Below, piece after piece: positions 25,200 to 36,299 of a stretch of 64,000 nt of DNA. The stretch is from Daphnia carinata (taxonomy: Eukaryota; Arthropoda; Branchiopoda; Diplostraca; Daphniidae). Under the pieces are notes generated by a model that did not search any database, was not told where the DNA came from, and saw nothing but the letters and a program-made list of their open reading frames with translations. How positions within the stretch are numbered: position 1 is the first letter of the stretch; each line of letters begins with the position of its first letter. The stretch spans positions 1,302,001 to 1,366,000 of the forward strand of contig NC_081334.1 of the NCBI RefSeq assembly GCF_022539665.2. Direction: 5' to 3'. Both the position numbers and the translations under genes were made by a program.

Positions 25200-27800
25200 T
25201 TAGTATTACTGTTACTAATAGCGAATGTAGGAGTAAGATTTGGACTTAGAAAAATAAAAGCAAACTGCCCTTTCGTTCACGGTCCATACACTGGCTCACT
25301 ACGCTGAACGCTTACCTTCCTTTGCCTGTACATTGCTTGGCTCGGAAGATCGTAGCCAGAACCCAGGCCCCTTGCCCAATGTGACAGACGTTTTTCAATT
25401 TTATCAGATATTGTACATGAGTTACAGAAAAATCCTAAATTTTTCTCTAGGGTATTTTCTACAGTACCGACAGCCCTTTTTCGTTTCTTCTGTCATTCGC
25501 CTGTGACGATGCTGACAAATTTTTCGTCGACAGAAAATTTGTGCATTTGACATGAAATTACAAATACAGCAAACAGAAAATAACCGTCTTATTCGTTATT
25601 TTCTATTTTTTTACAACCAAACCCACACAGATGTTGTATCTGTACATATAATTTGACTATATACACATGGCTTAGAATGGGAGACAACAATGAGATGTAA
25701 ATATAAATAATGTGTTCTACTTAGCTCTCAATTTCAGAAGAATGGAAGAAAAGAAAAAAATTACTGATTACTCACACGCGCAAAAAAAGAAGTCGTTTCC
25801 AGAGCAATTCTAGTTGTAAGCAACACCCTATTCCTGATGTGATGATTGCAGCAAAGCTCAGAAAAGGATCCATAGCATAACTCCAGACTGCAATCAAATT
25901 CACTGCTACTCACTTTCTGATCATTAATCACAAAAGTCGACTGTTGTTGAATGCAATAGGACAAATGCTGCAGGTGGAACTCAGTAACAACTGGAAGTGG
26001 AATAAAATGAACACACCAGTAGCTAGTACAGAAACACATGTAGCATATTCAAGTTGGTGAGGTGCATAAATTATTTGTTGCACACTAGTCAATGGTAGGT
26101 GCACTAATAGATTATCACTTGAAGAGGCTAAGCCTTTAACAAATCCTAAAGCCAAATGACATAACTTTAGACTAATAAACCATACTTCCATATAATGATT
26201 AAATAATACTTGCCTTTCTTACTCTTAGTTTCACACCATTATTGATATTGTCCTAAACCTTTTTCATCAATACCTTCCACACTTTTACCGCTGATGTAAA
26301 GTTGCTGACGAAGTCAGGAAAAATTCCAAGATCCACATTTATACGGATCTGATTTAATCACAGCATCACATGCACTCTGGTTTCAGCAATGAGAACAAAC
26401 CTATAAATCATTCTTGGCGTAAACATTCTCTGAATTCCTACTTTCTTTTTGCAGTGTTCTACAAAATACAACAAATGTTTTACTAAAATTAGAAAAGTAA
26501 ACTAACTTCGAGGAAAGCACTTGCCGTATACAACATCTTCAACGGCAAACAATAATCCTGAAGTCCCGGGACGCCTAGATGGTAAAATCCTATCCATCAG
26601 ATTTATTTGTATGGGATATACATTCAGATCTATGTCTACCGTCACGTCTGTCATGCATTTTCCACTGCACACGTGATTGGGAATAGCAGCTGTACAAACT
26701 TTGTAAGACTAATCGAATATGGGCTAGCTGTTGTTTTTGATGAGGGATCTCAATCACGAAGCTGACTCTTGCTTGCAGATGTGTTTGTCTATTTGAAGGA
26801 TTACAAATTTAATTGATTAGACGCAACGAGGTCGTCTACTTACCGAAAGCTGATTTACTAGCATTTTGCCTCGGAAATCACCCTTTTTCACACCGAGTCG
26901 CCCGACACAGCTGTTCTAATTTTCCCAACAAGAGATTGACAAAACCAAATTAATTTAAGTATGAAATATACAGCCATAACAATCCAGGTCTGCCAGATTT
27001 CGTATAAAAATCAAAATCTTACCTTTGAAATGCAAACTAAGAACGAAATGAATAGATAGAAAATTCGATTTTGAAGACCACTTTTGTTCGTGTCTGTCAG
27101 TACCGAATAGTTATTCATATCACTGTAAAGCCTTTAAATATTTCTGTAACCATGTGACTTCTTTAAACTACCTTAAGTTAGAACTCTGCAGAAAAACTTC
27201 TTCAATTACCTATACAGCAGTTCCTTCACATGTTTAAGGGAATTGCATTTCCTGCAAAGGCAAAAAGCATTAATGTAAAATTTTTACTTATCCGTTCTAG
27301 TAAAAATAAATTACTTTCAAGCAACTCCTTTGGGCATACATGCACTGGTTAAAATCATCCACCATTTTCACCGACCATAGACAATTTCAATTCAATTGGT
27401 ATGTCAATGCAAGTATCACAAATTCACCTGGGATAAATGGTATGCTCAGAAACCCCTTGAACAGTCTATGTAGTATCAGTCTCTCATACCTAAATACCAC
27501 AAAAGAAGTATCTCACAGCACATAGGCAATTCTTTAGGCATACATCCACAGGTTAAAAATTATTTGCATTTTAACAACCCAAAGCCAATTTTATTCAGGA
27601 GTGTATGTATGTCAAGGAAAAGATCACAAGAATCTCCACTTTACCTGGAAATAAACAATATGCTGGTCATTTCTCATTCACTGCAACATAATACATTTGA
27701 TGGTATTATAGATTGACTACCTGTATAAGGCATTACATTACAAATGTTGCTAGAAAACAATGATAACCTAAGAAATAGTATTTCATTCAAGTTACTATGA
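25200..27800. other. AT-rich intergenic DNA with a diverged duplication
   Basis: No recognisable gene. Two diverged stretches near 27,325-27,430 and 27,532-27,630 share the order GGCATACAT...GGTTAAAA...CAATTT...TATGTCAA...GATCACAA or close variants, suggesting an old tandem duplication of about 205 bp. Confidence 0.45.
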
Positions 27801-27824
27801 GAGTTCTATTAGTATGCAACTCAC

Positions 27825-27901
27825 CTTAAGGAATTAAATACTTTAATGTTGCACAGCCAGCGCTATGTTTCACCACAACAATATCCAACAAGTAATTGTA
27901 C
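27825..27901 (-). ncRNA. Candidate exon of a minus-strand noncoding transcript
   Basis: A 77-base segment on the minus strand lies between a strong acceptor (GTGGTCTTTCAG) and a strong donor (AAG then GTGAGT). No long open frame runs through it. Further acceptor-like sites lie upstream on the same strand (TTTATTTCAG near 29,070; TTTATTCCAG near 28,840). This suggests a spliced noncoding RNA, possibly starting at the promoter-like site near 31.0 kb. Confidence 0.25.
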
Positions 27902-28425
27902 CTGAAAGACCACAAAACAGATGGAAAGTTGTAAACTACAGTACAGGTGATTTTTCCCACATCAATTACTTACAGAAGTAGTGTCCCTGTGGTTTACTAC
28001 ACGAGTCAAGAGGAAATTAGCTTACAAGTTCAAGCATTAACTTTAATTGTTAAGTAAAAATACCAAGATGTGTGGAAGTGAAATTATCCATGTCACAGCT
28101 GCTAGAACTTTCTGAACATCCAACTCTTACGCAAAACATTTTTCAATTCATTATCTTTCTTCATTTAACCTATATCGAGAAAATTAAACAAAGATCAGTC
28201 TAGAAAACGTTTGCTTGTCTAAGTTAATATATACCCGTAGAATTCATCGAATGCCAAGAATTTCTGACGAGCTTAAGGTAGCAGGCAACGCCACGTAACG
28301 GACATACCCAGTGAGGCTTGCAAGGAAATCTGTTGGCTATCAGGGTAAGTTGGATCTGAGCACCATACATCTGAGCACCATATATTGGTAGATTCGCACA
28401 CCACCTGTTGGAAAACAGCCCAAAC

Positions 28426-28656
28426 ACCATCCAGTGGACGAAAAGGGAAGTAGCTTGCTTCCATCTAGTGGACGAAAAGGGGAGTAGCTTGCTTGCCATC
28501 TAGTGGACGAAAAGCGAAGTAACTTGCTCGCCATCTAGTGGACGAAAAGGGGAGTAGCTTGCTTGCCATCTAGTGGAAGAAAAGGCAACGAAAAGGGAAA
28601 TAGCTTGTTCGCCATCTAGTGGACGAAAAGGGAAGTAGCTTGCTTACCATCTACGA
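28426..28656. repeat. 35-bp tandem array carrying CTCF-like motifs
   Basis: Seven units start at about 28,427, 28,461, 28,496, 28,531, 28,566, 28,612 and 28,647, with period 34-35 bp and one unit enlarged to 46 by an internal insertion. The consensus is GCCATCTAGTGGACGAAAAG followed by GGAAGTAGCTTGCTT. Four units carry GCCATCTAGTGG exactly; its reverse complement CCACTAGATGGC satisfies the CTCF core consensus CCASYAGRKGGC. The overlapping minus-strand frames are repeat translations. Confidence 0.92.
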
Positions 28657-28744
28657 GTTAAACAAACTTAATATTAAAATCATACTAGTTACAAGAAAAA
28701 TATTGCCTTGTTACCTTTCACGTACGCCACTTTCACCACCACCT

Positions 28745-29095
28745 CACTATTATCTGTTTGCGATTCTTGGAACAAGCAAACCAAGCTATGTAATAATAAA
28801 ATATCTTTGTTAATTAGCTAGCAGATTGACAGTAACCTGGAATAAATCACCAAAGTAAATGTTATTTTACTAAATAAGGAATATCATTCAATATTTGTGT
28901 GAACGTAGAACACAAATGTCAAAAAAACAAAAAGTTGGGTTAATGCACCCATAATCACCCATAACTAAAGCAGTATTATTTGCTATCAATTCTGGGACAG
29001 GCTAACAAAGCTATGTAGCTACATTATATTTTATGATCAGCTAGCAAAGACTGGCAGCAATCTGAAATAAAATATGAAAATTAATTTTGTTCTAC
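28745..29095. repeat. Diverged tandem duplication of about 230 bp
   Basis: Two segments (about 28,745-28,860 and 28,973-29,095) share the order ATTATYTG...ATTCT-GGRACA-GC-AAC-AAGCTATGTA...TTAGCTAGCA-AGA-TG-CAG-AA-CTG-AATAAA. Read on the minus strand, each begins with a pyrimidine-rich tract and CAG. They could therefore be duplicated exons of a noncoding transcript. Confidence 0.5.
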
Positions 29096-30539
29096 TTTAA
29101 CATTAACACAATAGGACATAAAACTCAGAAAAACAAATAGTTGCTTAATTGATCCTTACTTTAACATTTTAGCAGTGACTTGCCCTTGATTGCTGATATT
29201 TGAAACCTAGTTTTCAACAAAAAGAAAGTTATGATTTATGCAGACTCAGATAAAATCTGCTGAACGTACTTTAATATGTTGAAAATTTGATGTCCTGCAA
29301 TTTCATTGCCCACTGGCTGTGATACTGTTTAGTCCTAAATAAGTGAAAAGAAATTTTCTTTTACACACATGCTTTAAAAATCAAATTATAAATACAAAAT
29401 CTAACGAATTAATTCAATTACAGTCATCATGGTACATACCGAAAGTCCCACATCCGCCGCAGTTAAAGAAACGCTGTTAAAAACTTCACAAGGTATACTA
29501 TCTGACGAAGAATTCCAGGGGTAGTGACGGCTGCATAAACCCGTGGGCCTGCACGTGTTACGATCTAGTGGCTCATCAGTACCCTAAAACTGACCATTTC
29601 GGTATATCACCATTTTACAGCGCCTGAGTGTTCAACTAGCTGTAACTGGTTTTTTACCACACTGGCATCCCAAGACACTTTCTCTTCTTCAATGCATTGT
29701 CGTATGAGCGTAGAATAACAGTAACGCTACCTAACCGTGACTCCCACTCACAGCCATGCGCGGCATCTAGTGGTGATTCACATCCGCAGCACATTTAATG
29801 AGATGACTAGCGGCAGCGCCAGCTTTTTATTATATGGTGGTCTAAAATTTTGAATACTGTTTGCGTATGGACATTTTCACAGAAACATCTCTGGACGTGG
29901 AACTGCACTTCTTTTCCAGCACTGTCTCCTGATATAAGTACCAAGTATCTAAAATGTAATAAATACCAAACCATCATCATTAGATGTTTCTTCATTTTCG
30001 GTTGCGACATTTAACATTGCAAACCCTTAAGGAAATCCATGGACATCCTAATTAACACCAGTACATATTTTCTGGCCATCTTCAATTGTCTTTATTGGGT
30101 AATTATTATGCTCTTCCTTCAACAAACAAAAATGAGGTTTTGTTCTGTAGTACTTACAAAAAAAAATGCTAACAAATAAAACTAAGTTAATAGCTAGTGA
30201 GTAGAACTAAATCTGCCATACCTTGTGTAAATGAGTGCACACAACATTCCATCCATGCTGCCAATAAATGGCATTTCTAGCACAACTGGAAATAGCCTGA
30301 AACTTGAAAAATTTTCTTGCTCAAATTATTGATTACATTTTAAAAACCAACTCCTATAACCTCTTACATTTTTTTAGTAACATTTTAAAAAACTTCAATT
30401 AAAAAATAACAACTGTATCAAACTTCAGCATCAATACCTGTTTAACTTAGGCAGATAAGACAAAATAACCAAATTGTGCCAATGTCAATAACTTTCAACT
30501 TCACATTTCAATACTTCATTGTTGGATAGGGCATAGGAG

Positions 30540-30907
30540 TTAGTCGATTAAAAGGTTTGGCACTTTGTAATACCACTCTGTGCAGGAAATGTGCCTTGCT
30601 GTCCCCAAGATAAAAAAAACCATTTTAAAATACAAAGTTTAAATGCTGATTTTCTTTGAGTGCCAGAAAAAAAAAAGAAAAGAAGCATATTAACGAATTG
30701 AACTAACTTCAATCTTTTACCTTTTTCGGAGATATTACACTCGTCAGTGTCTTTTAATAACTTCAGCTTTCCGGTGTTCAAAAGCTTCCTGTTCAAATTA
30801 GGATACCCAATTTTCGCAACATACGTGTGCAGTTGTAAAATTTCAATTTCTAGTATTATCAACGATTTTTTTTTTGCTTCCCATAGAATCTTATCGTTGA
30901 CGTTCAT
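30540..30907 (-). CDS. Candidate 81-residue spliced small protein gene
   Basis: An ATG at 30,907 on the minus strand opens 62 codons (start MNVNDKILWEAKKKSLIILE) to a GTAAAAG donor after 30,721. A pyrimidine-rich acceptor (TTTTTTTTATCTTGGGGACAG) before 30,598 restores phase and adds a short tail (RHISCTEWYYKVPNLLID) to TAA at 30,540. About 95 bases upstream is CAACATGGCGGCC, a YY1-type promoter motif in the same orientation. I do not recognise the protein. The transcript could equally be noncoding or continue through other exons. Confidence 0.35.
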
Positions 30908-31764
30908 GGCACGGTTAAAAAAAATATGGAATGGTGATGAAGAGAGCGTGGCGTAGGCTTTAAGATGTTTCTGAACTCTTAAGCTCTGAACACGTTGGCC
31001 GCCATGTTGAAACTACGAGTCTAACGCTGTAACCAGTGTTTCCACTTTCCGCAAAGGTATCCCTAGAACGTTGCCAGACTTTAAAAAAATAAAATCCCCA
31101 GAAAAATCCCTGTTACTTTCATGGCATACTCACATGGCCTACTATAATAACGGCCTGCAAGCGGCCTGCAGCGCCCTGCAGCCTAAAACTGCATTGTAAC
31201 ACCCCAAACTTAAACACTGTTTGGTAACGAATTTTCCGGAAATGGGAAACGAAAAACAGTGGAAAGTGGAACCTAGCACCGGTGTTAGATACAAAAACTT
31301 ACGGGTAGCGAATTGGGTCACATATCCCGATGATAAGCTGCCTGCATCCACGAGCCGTCTTTCAGGCCGTGGGGAGGCTAACGAACAGCCTACGTTCAAC
31401 GCTCACCTTTTCTCTACCTTTCAGCTTGTGGTTCGATCTTCAAGGTAGTACAGTACTACAGATCGATTTTTAGCCTGGCAAGGCTATTTTTGCCAATTTT
31501 AGCCTGGCAAGGCTTTTTTTTGGTGTGCCATTTAGCCCCTTTATAGTAGGCATGGCTCTTCTTTTTTCTCTTTTCTTTTCTCTCTTCTATTTTTCTTTCT
31601 TCTTGTTTTCTCTTCTTTTTTCTCTTTTCTTTTTTCTCTCTTCTTTTTTTTTTTCTTGAAGGCTTAGAATCTTGCGTCTTGATCTGTTGTAGAAGCTTGC
31701 GTAATCCGATGAATCTTGCGTATCTTGAATGAAGATTTGGAGGGAAAGGGAGGGGGGGAAATTG

Positions 31765-31835
31765 GCGGTGTCGGGACTTGAACCCGGGGCCTTCAGAATG
31801 CGAAGCGAAGGTGGTAACCACTGTGCCAGGACCGC
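31765..31835 (-). tRNA. tRNA-like element with partial acceptor stem
   Basis: This 71-nt minus-strand segment begins GCGGT and ends ACCGC, giving five acceptor-stem pairs. It has TGGCACAGTGGTTACCA in the D-arm place and a T-arm CCGGG-TTCAAGT-CCCGA with good pairing. The anticodon arm is odd: CCTTC/GAAGG closes a loop of 12 bases instead of 7. It is the best tRNA fold of the set, but the enlarged loop argues for a tRNA-derived element or pseudogene. Confidence 0.5.
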
Positions 31836-31916
31836 ACACCTCAAACAAATTTATTTTTCATCGACCTTCGTTCTAATACCGGAACTATATAATATGTGAC
31901 TAATAGTGGTGTCGCG

Positions 31917-31983
31917 CTGTGATAGGGCGCTGTGGTATAGCACTGAGATCATACGTCGACTGTCCGTGTTCGGTTCTTATAGA
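31917..31983 (+). tRNA. Weak tRNA-like element
   Basis: GGCGCTGTGGTATAGCAC resembles a D-arm and GTGTTCGGTTCTTA a degraded B box at about tRNA spacing. The rest of the fold is poor. Confidence 0.2.
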
Positions 31984-32979
31984 CGCCATTGCTTCAAAAA
32001 TTTTTTTATTATTTTTATAAATGTAAATAAAAAAAATAAAATAACCCATTTTATTTATTTTAGAACAGTATTAAAAAAACACATTTTTAAAGCAATTAAC
32101 CAGTGTCCGTCAAAGCCAAACAAGTTACCAGAAAAATTTAAATTGGCTATGGAAATAAAACCATCGGATTGCCCCATCATATTTGTTTAGTTAAGCAATA
32201 AAGATATGGTTTTTTCCAAAAATAATTGTCATCGAACTTTCAACGTTATAAAGCCTCAAGAGAATCACAGCGTTTCCCAATGAACAGTGTGTTGCTCACC
32301 TAGATAACAAAATTGTGTGAGAGGCCTCGGGTTCATCATGTCTCAACAACACATTGTTCATCATGGTTGAACAAAATAGATTCGTAATTCCTACGTATAT
32401 ATTCAAGGAACTCTCCCCAGCTTTTGCAATTGGGTCAAGTGCTTGTCAGAAATTCAGTCGGAGACTTGAGTCTTAAAAAATTCGGCGTGCGATATGTTTG
32501 GCACAGACGTTTGGAGGATCAAATGGAGTTCGTGGTGTATCCTAGTCAGTGTTACTTTCTGAAAAGCGTACCGTTCACCATTGTCCGCTTGGTGGCTCTT
32601 ATTGAGGAACATTTTACTTTTGACGTTGCATAGAAGCGCCAAAAGCAACAGCGGTTTGGCCAAAAATCTCAAAATCCCGAGAAATCCCCAGAAAATTAAA
32701 TAGGCCCTGGATAATCCCGGAAACCCTAGATTTCCATAACTGCACCCTAGATTCCAAAAATTTTCCTTAAATCCCCCTAAATAGGGTAATATCCCTAGAA
32801 GTGGAATGGCTGGCTGTAACGTACCAGTGAGGTAAAATTAACTCCTGATTTGCTGGCATTTAGCAGTGTTGCACTTCTACTGAAACTGAAAACTCAACCA
32901 AATAAATTAAATACTTTAAAAATAAATTTGTTTTCATTAGAGCATGGCCTAATATAATCATTATAGTAGGCCATGCATT

Positions 32980-34500
32980 AGAGACTAAGACGAGTCACCA
33001 CCCACCATTTCATTAATTAGAAAATATTTCGATGTGGCAATGTTGTCGGTGTTGATTGTCAATTTGAATACTGCCACCTTTATTCCTTTTAATCCTTTTC
33101 CTAGAAAAGCAAAAAATATTATTTATTAATTTATGGCACGAACAACGTTTTGTTTAAGTTTTTTTTTATTTTTAGTTTCAAAACGAAAAATTACAATGGA
33201 AGTATCAAAATTTCAATGACAACAAAATGGTTGGATAGAAATAGTTCACTAATTAGCGGAAAAACTGCTTTTTCCAAAACGCAGGTGATGGCAGAGAGAT
33301 AGCCATTCAAAGTGGTATTTTATGTAGGCAATTCAACTATTCATTTTCTTACCTTTATTTGTGCTTTGAGCCTACATTCATTTTCAAAGACTGAATGATT
33401 TCTCTGCTAGATTGGGCAGAATCACATGTTTGTTATTCTGCGGCTGATGTTTGGTTGGCTTTGTAAATTCATTTCATTTACTTAATGTTCCAGGCTTCAT
33501 TGATTCTGTTAAGCGGATGAATAGCCTAGCTGTTATTAAAGGCTATAAATGGATAGAAAGTAAAGCTAATGAGGCTTGTTTAGCTGTCCACTAAGTTACC
33601 AAAATTTCCCAGTGATAAATTCATGTGCTGGAAAATCAAATTAATTTACTTTATAATTTGGTTTCAGGTTTTATGTTTTATTCTTGATTTGATTCAAAAA
33701 TCCACTAACTGTTTGCTGACCAACTCTTTCAGGCACAACCTATCAAAGATTTCACAGCCACACACATTTAAAAGCATTGTGGCAAATAACAAATGATCTA
33801 CATCAGCAAAAGCAGTGTGCTGTATTCTAACAACACCATTCAAAGATTTCATGAACATAATGAAAATCTGTTTTTCAGTCTTCATCGGAAATGACATGAC
33901 AGCAGAAATTGAAAGGGAACTTTTACCTTTTTATTGGTCGTAAAGAAAGGTTTAGTTGTAAAATGCATCCACAGTAGGTGTACCACAAAGTTTTCATATT
34001 AAGTTAAACTAATACTACATAAAAAAGATTTGTATAATTTCCCTTACTTTACCAGCAGGCAACGCGTTAATCTGTCACGAAGTTGTCCCATGGTCGCTTT
34101 TTAATTGTACATAATTTAAAATGCCTTTACATTATGAATTTGAAATTTAAAAATTCATTTAAGAGACAAGACACGGACTTATTTCGACTGAACACACTAG
34201 GAGCAGAGCAGGAAACAAGAATGCAGTCTAGCGGAAGAATAAATGACACGAGTAACGTTTCCAGAAATTCAAAACGATTTCTCAATTTTGATTTAATTTT
34301 ATGTCTGGTTACAAATTCATGATTTCGATTGAAAATTTAAAGAAAATCACTCAAATCTATGACAATAGGACGAATAGGTTCACAGCACGCCAGTCACAAA
34401 TTTGCGAGACAGACCACGTTTAGGATTTAACACAAAAAAAGGAAAAGGAAAAAACCCCTAACCTCCTCTTACTTCTTTAATTCGTACTCCGCCTATTGAA
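32980..34500. other. Intergenic DNA; one small unrecognised open frame
   Basis: No supported gene. A 67-codon ATG frame on the minus strand (33,897 to 33,694, start MSFPMKTEKQIFIMFMKSLN) has protein-like composition but no recognised similarity or splice support. Confidence 0.4.
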
Positions 34501-34506
34501 CTTGGG

Positions 34507-34512
34507 TTTATT
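34507..34512 (-). promoter_or_regulatory. Polyadenylation signal of the zinc-finger gene
   Basis: AATAAA on the minus strand, about 117 bases past the stop codon of the zinc-finger gene. Confidence 0.55.
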
Positions 34513-34628
34513 TCATTTGGAAAGTGAAAATAATATTTTTTTTTATGTTGTGTTATATTGAGACGAAACATTTACACGTATTTATATTGTGAGTATTGTT
34601 GTAGGTATACAATTTGTTCGTGAAGAAT

Positions 34629-36297
34629 TCATTTGAAGGATTTGAATGGACGAGATGAGGAAGATGTGAAATGCAGTGGGTCCACATGAATTTGCTGATG
34701 TTGTTGTATTAACATGTCGGTTGTTAGTTGTTGTTGAATAGACTGCCAAAAGAAGACGTGATCCACCAAACGGGGGTTTAATTGAGGTATGGGGCAACTT
34801 CCTTCCACGGGCTCTTGTGTTGTGGAAGCAGAAAATATTGGATTAACTTTGTTATCTTGTGAATCTGAATGTTTCTCCGCTCGATCAGCTTTAGTTTCAA
34901 GTTGACAGGAGTTTGATTCGGGATGAGTTCGCAGGTGTGCTCTTAAGTTGCAGGCTAAGGCAAAACACTTTCCACAGCGCAAACAATTGTGTGGTTTTTT
35001 TCCTGTAAACCAAACAGTCAATAAAGGACAAAAGGGAAAACAATTTACAAAAAGCTTACCAGTATGAAGAAAAAGATGATTCCGCAAATTGGTCTGCTTG
35101 CTAAAACCCCGCTTGCATACATGGCACTGGAAAGGCCAACTACCGTTGTGGACGTACATGTGAGATTTCAAATCTCCCGGCGTGGGGAATGATTTATTGC
35201 ACATCGTACATTTGTGGGGCTTTTCCTGGAACAAAAATAAAAACTGAATTAACGCATCCTCCGATATACGTCAACAGATTGGAGATGTACAGATATATTC
35301 TATTGTTGGTGACCACAAATGTACTTGCCACTTTTCCTTGCAAGGCATGATGTTGTGGTACGCGGTATACCAATCATGTAGTTACCCGACTAACATTTAG
35401 CCTATTAACCATAGCTTACCTTTACGTGAGTCATTCTATGATAATAAAGGTTGGATGAAGCCGTAAATCGTTTTCCGCAGATGGGGCACTGATGTGGTTT
35501 CTCGCCACTATGAATTCTTCGATGAGTATTCAACGAGCTTGAAGTGGAAAACCCTTTTCCGCAAACATCACACACATGCGGTTTTTCACCTGAAATCAGA
35601 TATGCAGAAGAATAGCTATTAGACTATCAATGTTGTAATTCAGGCCTACATTATTTACCAGTGTGCGTGCGTATGTGACGTTTCAGCAACGATGGACGAT
35701 CAAATGCTTTACCGCACACTTGACAGGGCAAAAGAGTCCTTTCACGGTTTCTCCTCGGCATCGGTTGATGACTTGCCGTAACTGACATGACACGGCTATC
35801 GTTCCCTGAAGAGTGAAGATCCTTGGTGGAAACATCTCCTTCGTGAGGAGAAGGGATGTCGTCGTCGGAATCTGTATCGTACAGCGAAACAGTTCTCGAT
35901 TCAGCACTGGTACTGTCAGGACTTAATGCTTTCCTAGGCAGTAAGTCCTGAGTTTTCCGCAATGGGCACGATGAGGCGAGAGGCATAGGCGATACAGTAA
36001 GATCAGCATCACTTTTGAAGCCCAATTGATTGTGAGCACCGACTGAAGGTACAACGTCTCCTGTTAAAATTTGGTTATTTGAAAATTGCTTGCATTCTTT
36101 TGGTTTATAGCTCAAATCCAACGGAAGATCTACAAAATAAGTTTAAAAAACGAATAAAAATTTTCTCATTAGTTTTATATAATTTATGTTTTGTTTTTTA
36201 GCATATTAAAATCAAAGCCTGTTTATACTGTACCATTGGTAGGCGTGACAGAAAAATTGTTTTGCGAAAGAGGAATGTAGAAACAGCTGCCAAACAT
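34629..36297 (-). CDS. Six-finger C2H2 zinc-finger transcription factor with PLDLS motif
   Basis: Five exons on the minus strand: 36,297-36,234, 36,129-35,659, 35,589-35,420, 35,225-35,060 and 35,002-34,629, with GT-AG introns. They join in frame to 414 residues. Six classical C2H2 fingers run from about residue 157 to 317 at a constant 28-residue spacing (CQVC, CDVC, CPIC, CTMC, CHVC, CLRC), mostly with TGEKP-like linkers. Residues 24-28 are PLDLS, the canonical CtBP corepressor-binding motif. An acidic stretch (DTDSDDD) lies between, so a nuclear DNA-binding repressor is inferred. The ATG at 36,297 is the first after an in-frame stop, though some 20 open codons precede it. The last 57-nt intron has no stop and is in frame, so retention would insert 19 residues between fingers 5 and 6. 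I do not assign an orthologue. Confidence 0.93.
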
Positions 36298-36299
36298 TT

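Larger units (their letters stand above)
31133..32975. mobile_element. Possible TIR-bounded segment
   Basis: CATGGCCTACTATAA at 31,133-31,147 recurs in inverted orientation at 32,961-32,975, and the right end itself forms a hairpin (GCATGGCCTA...TAGGCCATGC). A related TTTATAGTAGGCATGG lies near 31,540. The interval holds tRNA-like sequence, pyrimidine-rich DNA and ATCCC-rich repeats but no transposase. This is suggestive only. Confidence 0.3.

Noticed and set aside
28224-28534. Minus-strand frames with repeated FSSTRW-like peptides
   Set aside because: They translate the 35-bp tandem array.
28426-28656. CRISPR-like array
   Set aside because: Units are contiguous satellite repeats without unique spacers, in a eukaryotic genome.
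29807-30010. 67-codon minus-strand frame
   Set aside because: It crosses apparent splice-like sites and has no similarity I recognise.
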